This document shows, piece by piece, positions 1 through 49,996 of a DNA stretch of 64,000 nt. Position 1 is the stretch's first letter. Each line of letters opens with the position of its first letter. A program made the translations under genes and the position numbers. Origin of the DNA: Periplaneta americana. Taxonomy: Eukaryota > Arthropoda > Insecta > Blattodea > Blattidae. The stretch is taken from assembly GCF_040183065.1 (NCBI RefSeq), contig NC_091131.1, positions 103,541,830-103,605,829 on the forward strand. Reading direction: 5' to 3'. Below the pieces are notes generated by a model. The model had not been told where the DNA came from. It did not search any database and saw only the letters and a list, made by a program, of their open reading frames with translations.

Positions 1-33
1 ATCATGAAACATACTTAACTATTGTGTTTCTAG

Positions 34-38158
<38,125 letters not shown>

Positions 38159-38460
38159 CAGGGAAAAAGGGTAACCTATCCAAGGTTCCCACCCAGTAGC
38201 ACATTGTATACTGTGATGAACACCAACTGCATGTTCTAAAAGACAGGAGCCAAGACTGAACAGTGTTGATATTGAACCAGAAAAAGAGGACAATAGTGGA
38301 TTTTACTGCCCAGAATATTGTTACAAATGAACTACTCTAGCATCAGAAATGGTGAAGAATAACAATCTGGGCATTTCAGTTAACTTTAGTTTTCAATTTA
38401 AAGATTCAAGATCTGCCTCTTGTCTGTACAAAATAAAAACTGGACAAATTACGTTTTGTA
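38159..38460 (+). other. MARS1: Likely MARS1 3' UTR with poly(A) signal
   Basis: Sequence after the stop has no repeat that I recognise. AATAAA at 38432-38437 is the first canonical polyadenylation hexamer, giving a 3' UTR of roughly 300 nt if used. Another AATAAA lies at 40718-40723, so a longer transcript is possible. The site used is inferred, not observed. Confidence 0.5.
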
Positions 38461-41029
38461 GACATCTGATAATATGACAAATCCTGCTATACAAAACCAC
38501 GTTTCTTTTGTCAGTTGATCAACTTTGTTACCTCATTACTATTACTATAGAGAAATCAAGTTTTTTTGGTTTCACATTATTTAGATCTACTTTTAGGATA
38601 ACAGTTTTTATATTTCCCAGAATGTAAGCAATACAAAATATCTTACAGTGACCTGTAATTTCTCTTCCTTATCTATGTCTTCTTCTATCTCTACAAAGTC
38701 TTTTAATGCAAATTACTAACTAGATTATAAAGTATGTATATTTGAATATGCAGAATTTTTTCTTACATTGTGTGTACAGATATTTTATTTATTCTAAGAT
38801 TTTCACAAGGAGCAGAATATTTATCTTATAATGAATTAAATTTATTTCTTTTATTTACAGTCATAGTAAGGTTTGTATTATCTTATTATTACAAAAATAT
38901 TACGTTTAATTAAACCAAGGATTCAACAGACTGAGCCAGCTGGATAATCACTTGCTTTGTGGTTAGAGCAGACAGACAAATGTCATATATCTTAATTTTA
39001 TTATGTTTTGAAATACAAGTAAGCTAACTTATCCTCTGGCCTACTACGACTGTCATGCAGTGAACACTGTTCATGAGACTCTTTATAGTACAATAGCTTA
39101 CATTTTCTATATTCTGAATTTCTTTTAACAATTTATTTATAATTTTGGTTACTATGTGTCACCATTTTTGGGAATTACCAAAATTGTTTCCTGCCAATTC
39201 TAATAATAACTTTTCCCCACAAAAGAAAGTGGTATATTGTATAGCACCATTACAAATAAATGAAAATTACGTTTAGAACGAGCTACTAAATAAGGGAGTA
39301 ACTATAATCGTAAATTACAATATTGTCATTTTTGTATTTAAGTATATGTGTAATATTAAAAACACTTGAACAGTATTATCTTTCTCCTTCTGTTAAGTGT
39401 GTTTTTAGCAAATACTCGAGCACGTGCCGATATGGTCAGCTTTTGATGTATTTTCTAAGAGGCATCTATGCTTGCCTCACTGTCATGCTGTGGCATTATA
39501 ATAGACACCAAATAGATTCTGATCTGCCAGAATTTACTTGTGGTTTGAAATAGAGAATGTAGCTTACAAGAATTTCTATCAGCATTGACACAACCATTAT
39601 GTAGAATTATATCGTAAGTTTCGTCAAGCTGAAGCAGAAATGTCCTGTTGACCACAACTATAAGAACACCTCTCACATTAACAGAAAGAAGTCCTAAGTT
39701 TTCTTTTAATATGAAAAGAAAATTAAAATGATCTTTGAAAGATGTAAATGATCAAAATATTGTGTAATAATGATAGCTTATCTCGTGTTTTGAAATCAGT
39801 ATTCCATTGTGAGCTAATATAGAAACAGAATATGAAAAGGTATTTATTTTATGACATAAATTATTCAATATATCTGTACAAGATATTTGTCTACATATGA
39901 GATGTACGTACTGTGCTGTGAGTTGATGAGAGCCTTAGAATTATGTATGAAAGTTACTACCACCACGTTAACATATTAATGAACTATATTACAACTTCCT
40001 TATATCAGAATTTTGGAATTGGCCAACAATCATAAACCATGTAAACATTACTGTACTCAGCATGTCATATAAGAAATGTTTGGTTAAAAAAATCAAACGT
40101 CAAATAACAAGACAATGAAATGTCAGAGGAAATATATAATGTATATGTACCTTGATTTAGAGAAGGAATATTACGTTATTTCCTCCTTAAACTCAACTTT
40201 GTGAATGTACAGAAAGAACATGAAGCTTTTCATATCTGAATTCCTTTCTCGTATGTGCAAGACAAGATATTACTTATTATGAATAACATGTGCATTTTAG
40301 TTACTGTATACAAATATGAAGTTAAATGTACTACAACTTATCAACACTGCAATATTTTACTCAAGCATATACAAATGAAGTGTATAAACACGTGCTTTTT
40401 GGTGTCATATTGCAGTACGCAAACTAGTGTTACTTTATTGTATGATCTAAATTAATGTACACAGATAAACAGAAATAATAACTTATGCACTAGTATAGAA
40501 ATGTTTAATTTTTCATTATTATTATATTATCATTTTAATTATTAAATGTCAATTTCTTTTAAAGCCCTAACATTTTATGAGATCATATTCTGATCAGAAA
40601 AGAAATTATTTATGAAAAAAAGAGAGACTGAATTATATTCCTTCTTCCTTTTTTTTTCTTCATGGCTTGAAACTGTGAATTTATTATTTTACTTAGTGAC
40701 ATTTTATTTTAGCAGAGAATAAAGTTTTAGCAGGCTATACACAGCTCTTGCATGGAAAGACTCAGCTAAACCACCAACAACGCCAAAATGGCTCCCTGCA
40801 GAGATACGTAAGTATCAGTAGGTCCTGAATTTTAAGTGAACATAGTAAACGTGCTATGCATTAACACAGTAGAATTGGTTAATTCAAAATTGAATAATTT
40901 TAATATGTTATTCCCTTGAAATCACTATTTAACCCTTAGATGCTGGAAGACTTATGCCACTATTACGCGCAAATGCCTAACTCTTAACCAGGAATTCGTA
41001 TACCTGCATAATCAGGTAAATTCGATTTG
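38461..41029. other. MARS1 3' flank, no gene recognised
   Basis: About 2.6 kb of AT-rich sequence without recognisable coding or repeats; the open frames at 39323-39676 and 40255-40455 have no motif. A possible distal poly(A) signal lies at 40718-40723. Confidence 0.5.
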
Positions 41030-41252
41030 GGTTCATTAGCAGAGCGGTTTAAGGCGCACAAGATATGTTTGGCCAGCATATCGTGCCTAAGATAGCAGGT
41101 TCGTATCCCAGCCACTGCACTCAATTGAGCCTATGGTAAAGGATGGGGAGAGCCCATGTAAAGCAATCAGTGTATTGATACGCATGGAAGCTGATGGGGT
41201 TTCAGTTGACTGCAGTTGAAATGATTTTGCTCTTTTTTTTTTTAAGGAGAAA
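41030..41252 (+). mobile_element. tRNA-derived SINE, family 4 (Leu/Ser-like head)
   Basis: The head reads TAGCAGAGCGGTTTAAGGCG (A box of a long-variable-arm tRNA), then AGCATATCGTGCCTAAGATAG and GCAGGTTCGTATCCCAGCC (B box). The body follows and ends in an oligo-T/A stretch near 41236. Confidence 0.75.
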
Positions 41253-41732
41253 AAACATTACAAAAAAAAATAATTTTTTATTGCTTTAATCAAGTGATAA
41301 ATTTATTATACTTGTTGATGGATCAAATACCGAGAATAAATTACTTATCATTTTCAATTTATGATTTTTATATTAATCATTTTTTTCTGTTAATGATTTA
41401 ATTAATGTCCTTAATGTTATATAAAATTAAAGAATATCAACTTATTTTATATATAACATACAATTTATAACATATTATATCACGTCATGACTATAATACT
41501 AGCTGGCCACTATAATGGACGCACGGCTCCTAAAGTTTAAACCATATAAATTTTCGAAGCTTATATTTGGATAATTTAAATAGAGGACGTCATTGATTTC
41601 AATGCAAATACAGAAACTTAGGTTATTAATGATCCCAAGAAATCAAATTCTAATCTTAAACTTGATAACAGTTGACAGATAGTGAACTGAAAAGGTCGTT
41701 GTTGCTGTTATTCGTACCATTAACCAGTGACT

Positions 41733-41854
41733 AGGGGGAAAGGAGCTGACCACCCTACCCCGTTATCTTCTGGCTCAGTAGCTTCATGATTGATGCCTTA
41801 TTGGTGTCACTTATGAGGTCCAAACCTGTCTTCGGACAGTTGACTAAACAACAA
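41733..41854 (+). mobile_element. Short retroposed repeat, family 7 (122 bp)
   Basis: Flanked by a perfect 12-bp duplication TAACCAGTGACT (41721-41732 and 41855-41866). The body GGAGCTGACCACCCTACCCC ... TTGACTAAACAACAA matches 60735-60865. No tRNA head; probably a truncated SINE or LINE tail. Confidence 0.8.
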
Positions 41855-44149
41855 TAACCAGTGACTGGCAACAGGTAAAAGCAACTTGTGGGATATCCAG
41901 CATTATTATTTATGGGTTACGTTGACTTGACTTTTCGAGAGTGGATACAGGACAGATCCTTGCATTTAGGCTTGCTTTGACACCCTATACAGTTATTGCA
42001 ATAATTATCCAAGTCTGACAGGTGGCCCAGATGGTATTTGTGAATCTGATTCTGACAGCCATGTCCCATTTTCAGACAAGCACCTGATAAGCCCTAGAAT
42101 CTGAAGCTCCAACCCTTTCCTATATCAGGAATGGAAATCCGTAATACCCTAAGACTTCACTCCAGCCAGTTTTTAACTATTGCAGACGATAGACGAATTG
42201 AGGGAAATTGGAGTAACCCTCTGCAACGTCTGCTTTACCTACCATAAATTCCATCATCGAATCCGAACTGCCTGAATGGAAGACTAGTGTGCTAGGACAA
42301 GAGCCACAGATGTGTCTTATAGGTCATATAGATAGATAGATAGATGGATTTATTGAGTAATATTATACATACAAATTTTATATTATCATAATTTTGTCTA
42401 ATCCAATGCACGGGTCTTCTGACTGTTCGTGCTTTGTACCCGAAATAAGTTCTCCTTTGTAGGTTCCCCCCCCCCCCCCCACCTATGATTACATCCAACT
42501 ACTCTCTACAAGAACACACATATTAAAATGGAAATGACACAATAAAACACATTATATAATATATCCTAACCTAAAAGACCTAAAAGTGTACAGTTGGGTG
42601 TATACTATTATCCCTTCCTCAGTTCGCATCGCAGACTTCAACAGCTGCAGTTCTAATCTTTCTCGCCTTCAAGAGGAACAATCCAGTCTTTTGTTCCCAT
42701 TCTCTATTCCCCATGAGGTCAAGACATGCAAGCGAACTCCTACTCTGACTTAACATCGAGGGTGATAAATATTTTCTCCGTACAAGTTCCAATTCAACAC
42801 ACAACAATAAAATATGCATATAGGAATCCCTTTCTTTGCAAAGCAGACAAAGACGCTCCCCTTCTTCGTTGACAATTTTATTACCCTTCCATGCCCCAAT
42901 CTTAGCTACGCTAAACCTGCTCTGCTGTCCTTGTGACAAGAATTTATGTATTCACACCTCCCCCAGTTAAGCATGAGCTCTGATTGTAGATGTAATGAGG
43001 ACTTTTCCGAACATTGGAGCTCAATCTCTTGCCTCTCGATATCAATTAAACACCTCTTTACATTATGCCATACATTCCTCCTGTTATTCTCTCCTTTCTC
43101 CCACACCCATCCCATTCCTATATGATGCAGCCCTCTCTGCAGTTTATAAACCCACCCCTTTTCCCAGCCCTCCCTTTGTTGAACTTTGTAGAAAATCGAC
43201 TGTAGAAGCGACTGATCCCCAAATATAATTTTTAACCAGTACTTTATCACCCTGACTTTCATATGAATTACTTCGTTTCGAAGCCCAAACTCCTTTAGCA
43301 CCCCGCAGTTAGCTGTGCTTCTGCCAATTCCAAGTATTCGTTTCAGGAAGTCCGTTTGTACCTTATTTAGTTTTCCTGCATTTTCCCAACCCCATATTTC
43401 CGCCCCATACAACATAGATGACCTAACCACAGATCCATATACTAGCTCCAATGTTGCTGCAGGAATATCTGGCACTTTAGTGATCAATTTCAATACCTCC
43501 GCACTCTTTTACCCCGCACTTGCGTTTCGTTATGTCAACATGCTTAGTCCATCTCCCGTTCATTGATAAAGTAACCTCTAAATATACGAAATGTTTCACA
43601 TTTTCCAGTATGTGCCCGTTGTATGTCCATGTCTCATCCCTACTATATACAGATCCGTTTTTAAAAGTAATTGTCTTGGTCTTGTCTGTGTTAACAGTCA
43701 TGCCCCATTGGCTACAATAATTCTCCAAGCAGTGAAGTTCCTGTTGCAGTCCATTTATTGATCGAGATATCAAAATCAGATCATCTGCATATGAGAGTGC
43801 AGGTATGGAGACCCCGTCTAAATTTGGAGCTTCAGATTCGATTTTATCGACCATCTCTGGTATGTATTAAAAAGAAGGGGTGAGAGTATGTATCCTTGTC
43901 TAACCCCTCTACGGGTAGCTACATTTTCCGAAACTTTGTCACATTCGTACTTTACACAGAACTCCAACTTCTCATATATTGCTGATATAGCTTTAATCAT
44001 TCTCAACGACATTCCTTTCTTCCACAGCTTGTACAACAATGCTTCACATTCTACCGAATCAAATGCTTTTTTAAAATCTACAAATGCGCAATGCAGTTTT
44101 CCCCTCTTCTTTTGTATTTCTTTTAGCCTTAATGTGTCCAAAACAAATA

Positions 44150-44195
44150 CGAGGGGGATCCAGGAAATAACGACCGTTTTGTTGTAATAATTAAA

Positions 44196-44235
<40 letters not shown>

Positions 44236-45500
44236 TTGAAAAAACAAAGTCTGTTACATAAATGAAGCCTCCTTTACTCCTCTACATAATCACCACCTAC
44301 ATTTAAACATTTGTCGTATCTGTTCACTAGCTTTAGAATTCCCGTGTTATACTCCTCTGCCGCCAATTCATTAAGCCAGGTGTTCACTGTCTTCTTCAAC
44401 TCTTCATCACTTCCAAAACGCGTACCACCCAGAAAGTCTTTCAGCTTAGTGAAAAGGTGAAAAAGGAGCAAGGTCTGGACTATAGGGCGGATGATCAAAG
44501 ATTTCCCAACCGAATTGATCCAGCAATTCTCGAGTTGAAGCAGCAGTGTGCAGGCGGGCGTTGTCGTGAAGAAGCACAACTCCTCTCAAAAGCATTCCTC
44601 GCCTCTTGTTTTGGATGGCTCGCCGTAGTTTTCGTAAAGTCTCACAATAACGATTTGCATTGATCGTAGTGCCTTTTGGCATGAAATCCAGCAAAAGAAC
44701 ACCTTTGCGATCCCAAAAGACAGTAGCCATGACTTTTTGTGTTGAGAGAGTCTGTTTGAATTTTCTCGGTTTCTTGGGTGATGAGGGATGATGCCACTGA
44801 CATGATCGGCACTTGGTCTCTGGGGTGTTGTGAGACACCCAGGTCTCATCACCAGTCACAATTTGATCAAGAAAGGCGTCTCCATCTGTGTGATATCGCA
44901 TCTAGAATGTCAATGCTTGAGGCCATTCTCTGAGTTTTGTGTTGGTCACTCAGTTGCCGTGGAACCCATTGTGCACAGATTTTGTGGTAGCCAAGATGTT
45001 GCGACACAATTTCACCAAGCAAAGAACGAGAAATGTCAGGAAAGGCAATATGCAATTCGTTGAGTGATGTGCGCCTGTCTTGCAAGATTCTGTCGTTCAC
45101 TTTAGTCTTCAGGTCTTCTGTGATGAGTGATGGGCATCCGGGTCAAGTTTCATCATGGACGTTCGCCCATTGTTGAACATTTCGCACCATTTTCTCACAT
45201 TTCTTTCATTCATTACAGTATCACCATACACTTCTTTCAATTGCTGGTAAATTTCTGCAGGTTTCAAATGTTGGGCATTCAAAAATCGAATCACACTCCT
45301 CACCTCACAGTCAGCGGGATTATCAATCACGTCGTTCATTTTGAAGTAACACAAAATGCACAATGGCGACTTGTTGCAACCAGTACTCACAACATTATGA
45401 GAACACATGTTAAGGAAGCCAGTTGACCTTCAAACAAGGAAAGGGAGTCAGCTGCGCGGCAGGTATGTGCGAACGGTCGTTATTTCCTGGATCCCCCTCG
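44150..45500 (-). mobile_element. mariner (DD34D), copy 2, inside the LINE
   Basis: TA at 44148-44149 and 45501-45502. Perfect inverted ends starting CGAGGGGGATCCAGGAAAT. 1351 bp, nearly identical to copy 1 at 3693-5028 apart from small indels and an expanded (TA)n at about 44204-44231. It splits the RT domain of the LINE just after the ...GYSTTDNI block. Confidence 0.95.
44274..45339 (-). pseudogene. mariner transposase, frameshifted
   Basis: Same gene as 3794-4867, here broken by several indels (near 44461, 44910 and 45150-45170), so the frame is in at least four pieces. Catalytic blocks TGDETWV, LLHDNARLH and the C-terminal YDKCLNVGGDYVEE are still visible. At the codon that is TGA in copy 1, this copy has CGA. 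Confidence 0.88.
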
Positions 45501-47271
45501 TATATTATCTGTTGTACTGTAACCCTCTCTGAAACCAGCCTGAAACTTAGAGAGCCTATCATATTGAAATATCCACTTCCTCAGTCTCTCATATGTAATT
45601 TTGCAATAAATTTTTCCCATTGTTGGTAAAAGCGCCACCCCCCTATAATTATCAGGTACCGACATGTTTCCTTTTTTGTAGATTGGACATACAATTGCCG
45701 ATGTCCATTCACTAGGATAACTTTCTCCCATAAAGATTTTGTTAAATATGTCCGTGATTTTACTTGTCGTTGCCTGTATATTAAAACAGTCTTTGAGAAA
45801 TTCAGAAGGTATCCCATCTATACCCGGTGCTTTGTTATTTTTTAAACTACTTATAGCTTTCGTCACCTCGTCAGTTGTAAATTCGCCATCTAACATATCA
45901 ATTTCTGCTACTTGCAGCACTGAACGCAAATTGAAATCTAGACCACGTAATTCCCCCCTCCCTCGTATACCCCCGGAAGTGGCTCTTCCATGCCTCTGGC
46001 GAGATGTTGTTTCCCACATATGGGCCCTTGCGCAATTTCTTCAGTGATCTCCATACCTCCGTCTCATTCCCTCTTCCTGCGACCTGTCTGATTTCTTCTG
46101 CTATGTTACATTGCCATTGTGTCTTTTTTTTCGAATACAGCTTCCTACATGCTATGTATATTTCTCGCTCCTCATCGCCCCCTAACCGCCTAAAAGCCCG
46201 CAATGCTTGATCCATTTCCCTTTTAGCTTTCCTACAATCATTGTCATAGAACTTAGTAGTTCCTTGTGTCTTCTTTCGGTTTCCCTTTAACTTCATTACA
46301 GAACCCGCTTCCTGAATAATAATTAACGTTAACTGTTCTGCCGTGATTGAGTCAACATCCTTCAGTCTGTCCTCCAATCTCTGTATATACACGTCCTTAT
46401 GTTCTTCCCTCCACCTATATATTGGGACAGATCTTCCCTGGTCCTGTTTATTCCTTCCATCCCCAGTTAGCCTAGTCTCGTCCATTATTTCTAGCTGCAC
46501 ACAAACAGGGAAATGATGCGACTCCGACCTTTCTCCTATCCAGAAATCCTTAATTAAAGGTATTACGTCTTTGCTGCATATAATAAAATCTACAGCACTC
46601 CCCCCATTGGCATTAACAAACGTTAATTCCCCCTTTTGGTCTCTCCCATACTTTCCATTTAGAATCTCAAGGCTAAATGCGTCACAAAATGCAAGTAGCT
46701 CCCTGCCTTCTGCATTAACCACCTTATCTTTACTGCATCTATTCACTTTTCTCACTTCGTTTTCACTGTCCGCCCAATCTCCGAAAGAAATATTTTCTAT
46801 TCCGATCCTCGAATTGTAATCCCCAATTAACAATAATGACGCATCGGGATAGCTTACACGCAGATCTACCACTCTCTCTTCTAGGTCTTTGTAGAAGGAC
46901 GGGTTGCAATACTTAGATGATGATGGCTGTTTGTACAAGCCAATAATTATCATTAGCATAGTGCCACTCCTTATACTAGCACATATTACACCTTCTAAAT
47001 TAATATCAATTTCTCTAACTTCCATCCAATCATGCGTTTTATAGAATATACTAACACCTCCCGGCCAACGCCCTCTCTTCCCCCTGTATCTACTACATGC
47101 ATTGAAACTACAATGGTTCGTAAACTGTATCTTATCATTAGCACTCATCCATGTTTCAGTCATACACAAAATGTCAAATTCGTCCATAAAGTCATAAAAG
47201 TCCTTGTTACCTATTTTACTCTTCAACCCTTCAATATTCCAGCACCCGACTGTGAGGAGAGTTTGACATGG

Positions 47272-48213
47272 CTATTGACCATCATTCACTGACACTGACA
47301 CTTGTTTCATGTTTCTCGACTCCGCCACCCGTTGAGATCTCTTTCTATTCGCCAGTTCCATCCCCACTGTCTTCTGCCCTCTGTTCCTCGCAGTGTGACG
47401 TGACGAACCCGCATTCTCCACGCTGCTGGCCTGGCCTCCCGGGGCTTCTCTACTGGCACCTGCAGGCCCATCCTTTCCCAATGGTCTGGAGCCTTTATCG
47501 GGGGACGCCATGGCATGGGCCTCGTTCTCAACAACCTGCGGCTCGACACCAGACACTTCCTCCTTTTCCTGGGAATGGTTGTCCATGTCCTCCAGCTCTC
47601 CCCTGTGCCACACTCGGCCATTGATGATTAATTTGTCGTACTGAAGCACAGCATGACATCCCTGCCATCTCGCCTCAAACATATGTCGTTTAAGGTACTC
47701 CCTCTCGCGACGAACTCTCTCACTGAAATCTTCGGAGATAACGATTCCAGTTCCTTTCAAGTATTTACTGTCCCAAAGGATGCAACACTTCATTTTTAAA
47801 TGCGCCAGTCTACATACAATGGGGCGCTTGCCACTATTCTGCCCCCCTACTCTGTGTGCCCTCTCAATGTCACTGTCCACGAGATCGATGCCGATTTGTG
47901 CCACGACACGCCGAACTAAATCTTCTGTTTCCTCCCACCTTTCTCTGTTCTCTTCATGCACACCGTATATCACGATATTGTTTCTACGGCTCTGATTCTC
48001 CAAATAGTCCATCTTCCTCTCCAGACACTCCAGCCTGTTAACCACATGGTGCATAGATGTCTCAAGGTCTTGAATTTTTCCGGTAGCACTACACTTTTCA
48101 AACCCCTGTTTCACCTCTTTCGCAAGATCTTCTATTAACTTCCTGAGCTTCTCCATTGTTGCGTATACCCCTAACCATTGCACTGAATACTGTCGTAGAC
48201 ACAGACTAAACAC
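47272..48213 (-). CDS. LINE ORF1 protein (coiled coil, RNA-binding)
   Basis: A 313-codon open frame; the likely start is the second ATG (48156, MEKLRKLIEDLAKEV). A coiled coil (about residues 50-75: LETSMHHVVNRLECLERKMD) precedes NIVIYGVHEE and ERAHRVGGQ, an RRM-like fold of L1-type ORF1 proteins, then RPIVCRLAHLKMKC and a hydrophilic tail. Such proteins form trimers that coat the element RNA and act as chaperones. It ends at a TAG (47272-47274), and the ORF2 frame continues directly after this stop. Confidence 0.85.
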   Translation of the reverse strand: MFSLCLRQYSVQWLGVYATMEKLRKLIEDLAKEVKQGFEKCSATGKIQDLETSMHHVVNRLECLERKMDYLENQSRRNNIVIYGVHEENRERWEETEDLVRRVVAQIGIDLVDSDIERAHRVGGQNSGKRPIVCRLAHLKMKCCILWDSKYLKGTGIVISEDFSERVRREREYLKRHMFEARWQGCHAVLQYDKLIINGRVWHRGELEDMDNHSQEKEEVSGVEPQVVENEAHAMASPDKGSRPLGKDGPAGASREAPGGQASSVENAGSSRHTARNRGQKTVGMELANRKRSQRVAESRNMKQVSVSVNDGQ

Positions 48214-48253
48214 GTCCTACCTCCTCAACGTCCAGCAAGCAACTCTATAGGTC

Positions 48254-48257
<4 letters not shown>

Positions 48258-48289
<32 letters not shown>
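48258..48289. repeat. (TC)n microsatellite
   Basis: About 30 bp of TC repeat directly after the LINE target duplication. Confidence 0.9.
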
Positions 48290-48290
<1 letters not shown>

Positions 48291-48347
48291 GTTTACCCAT
48301 AATTTGGAATGGAACAAATTTATGAAAATCTTCACTATTGTAGTATA

Positions 48348-49634
48348 CAGAGTATCCCAGAAAAAATGTATATACTGTTTGTCCATCAATAACTTTGGAA
48401 CAAATTGAGATAAAATTCTCATTTTCGGAGAAAATGTATCTTAATGTTGTTTGTTGGCAGTGACCAAATGAGCGCGCAGGTGTAGTTTTGAAAACAAAAT
48501 GGCGGGTGCAAAGATGTCATTCAAACAACGGAAGGCAATTTTGAAGTGATATTTTTAAGTTTTAAAACATTAGCGAGGTACAGTGACAATGGCAGAATGA
48601 GTTTCAAACATTGCTGCTGCTGCAGATATTCAGACAAATTCGAAGCCAATGGTATTGAATGTGCATAAAGGACATTCTGGGCAACCCGTAACAGCAACAG
48701 CTGGAACTACCTCTGCAGGAGTGTTACAATAATTTACACGTTCATCACAGATGTCTGTGAAACTGTGTACATGAAATTGGAGTCAGTCCATTAAGTGTAC
48801 AGCGAATTTTAAAACTGCAAAGTGGAAGGTATACATTCCAAGACTGCTGCATGAAATGAATGAGGATGACCCTTATCAACGAATTGGGTACTGTGAGTGG
48901 TTTGAAAACATGGGTTGTGACGATGGGTAGCTTGCAGGGAACATTGTCTGATCTGACGAGGCATAATTCAAACTGAACGGTACTGTAAACTGTCGCAATT
49001 GCGTGTACTGGGTCTCCGAAAATCCGCATATCCATCAGGACAAAGCCGTCAATTTACCGTGACTTAATATGTGGTTTGTCCTCTTGGGGTTTGATTGGGC
49101 TGCTGTTCTTTGAAGGCACAGTTACCGGTGTGGTTGTATCCCGAGATGCTTCAAACAACAATTTATTGTACCTGCCATCCAAGAGCTGTATGGAGACAAG
49201 AGATTTTACTTGCAACAAGATGATGCCCCAGTCCACTACCATCGAAATGTCAGGGCATATCTGGATGAAACTCTATCCAGACGATGGATAGGTCGAAGAG
49301 GTGCTATTGAGTACCCAGCACGGTCCCCAGACCTAACACCTCTCGATTTATATCTATGGGGGACCCTAAATGATGTTGTTTATCAGGAAAAGTTAGCTAC
49401 ACTGGATGTGCTACGAAAACAAAGCACAATGTCATGTGCAGCTATCACACTGGACATGTTACAGAATGTAGTTTGTGGAGCAGTTCGACAGTATCGACAG
49501 TGTTTGGATGCTGATGGTGACCATTTCGAACACCTACATGAAATTATAATTTCCCCAAAAACGGGAATTTTATCTCAATTTGTTCCAACATTATTGATGA
49601 AAAAATAGTGCATACATTTTTTTGGTCTACTTTG
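48348..49634 (+). mobile_element. IS630/Tc1/mariner element (DD41D), decayed
   Basis: TA flanks (48346-48347, 49635-49636) and long inverted ends of about 90 bp starting CAGAGTA/CAAAGTA and sharing GGAACAAATTGAGATAAAAT. Plus-strand coding remnants: IVWSDEAQFKLNG (first aspartate), FYLQQDDAPVHYH (second) and LTPLDLYLWG (third). Counting from the aspartate after QQ to the one in PLD gives 41 residues, the DD41D spacing. The N-terminal half is frameshifted. Confidence 0.85.
49210..49608 (+). pseudogene. DD41D transposase, C-terminal half
   Basis: The longest open part of the decayed gene: WIGRRGAIEYPARSPDLTPL, DLYLWGTLNDVVYQEKL and the C-terminal AVRQYRQCLDADGDHFEHL, typical of insect IS630-type transposases (catalytic block then ...CxxxxGxHFEHL). 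Confidence 0.85.
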
Positions 49635-49742
49635 TATACAGAAGTTAATGTATCACTGAGTCTTCTGCATATACAATATTGAAGCTTGGAGGACACACAA
49701 AGTTATAAACAAGTAAAACATTTAATATTGATATCACTTTGA

Positions 49743-49984
49743 TTTATTTTTTATTTTATTGGGTTATTTTACGATGCTGCATCAACATCTAGGTTATTTA
49801 GCGTCTGAATGAAATGAAGGTGATAATGCTGGTGAAATGAGTCCGGGGTCCAGCACCGAAAGTTACCAAGCATTTGCTCGTATTGGGTTGAAGGAAAACC
49901 CCGGAAAAAACCTCAACCAGGTAACTTGCCCCGACAGGGATTCGAACCCGGATTCGCTGACCGTTACTCCACAGGTGTGGACCT
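49743..49984 (-). mobile_element. tRNA-derived SINE, family 1
   Basis: Reverse orientation, same family as 303-549 and 10213-10470 (CCGGGGTCCAGCACCGAAAG; GACAGGGATTCGAACCCGG). Perfect 12-bp duplication ATATCACTTTGA at 49731-49742 and 49985-49996. Confidence 0.93.
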
Positions 49985-49996
49985 ATATCACTTTGA

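Larger units (their letters stand above)
42619..47271 (-). pseudogene. LINE ORF2 (endonuclease-reverse transcriptase), broken
   Basis: It opens straight after the ORF1 TAG in the same frame (CQTLLTVGCWNIEGLKSK) and has no ATG before the conserved WNIEG start. Endonuclease blocks: ILCMTETWMS, LLIGDYNSRIG, VDFIICSKDV and ESHHFPVCV. A frameshift lies near 45950. RT blocks: NNKAPGIDGIPSEFLK, NYRGVALLPTMGKIY, FQAGFREGYSTTDNI, then the mariner, then FVDFKKAFDSV, GVRQGYILSPLLFN and YADDLILISR. Further frameshifts follow near 43830, 43490 and 42920. The C-terminus includes RLCLLCKERDSYMHILLLC, a zinc-like motif. Confidence 0.9.
42330..48245 (-). mobile_element. Near full-length two-ORF LINE, interrupted by a mariner
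   Basis: A 12-bp duplication TATAGGTCATAT (42318-42329 and 48246-48257) brackets it. Without the mariner and its TA the LINE is about 4.56 kb. On the minus strand it has a short 5' leader, ORF1 (coiled coil and RNA-binding), ORF2 (AP-type endonuclease then reverse transcriptase) and a 3' end with an (ATCT)n tail near 42330-42345. The clade is not certain; the layout fits L1/Jockey-like non-LTR elements. Frameshifts in ORF2 and the mariner make it inactive. Confidence 0.92.

Noticed and set aside
41030-41120. tRNA-Leu or tRNA-Ser gene
   Set aside because: The head is tRNA-like, but the stems are imperfect and a SINE body with a tail follows.
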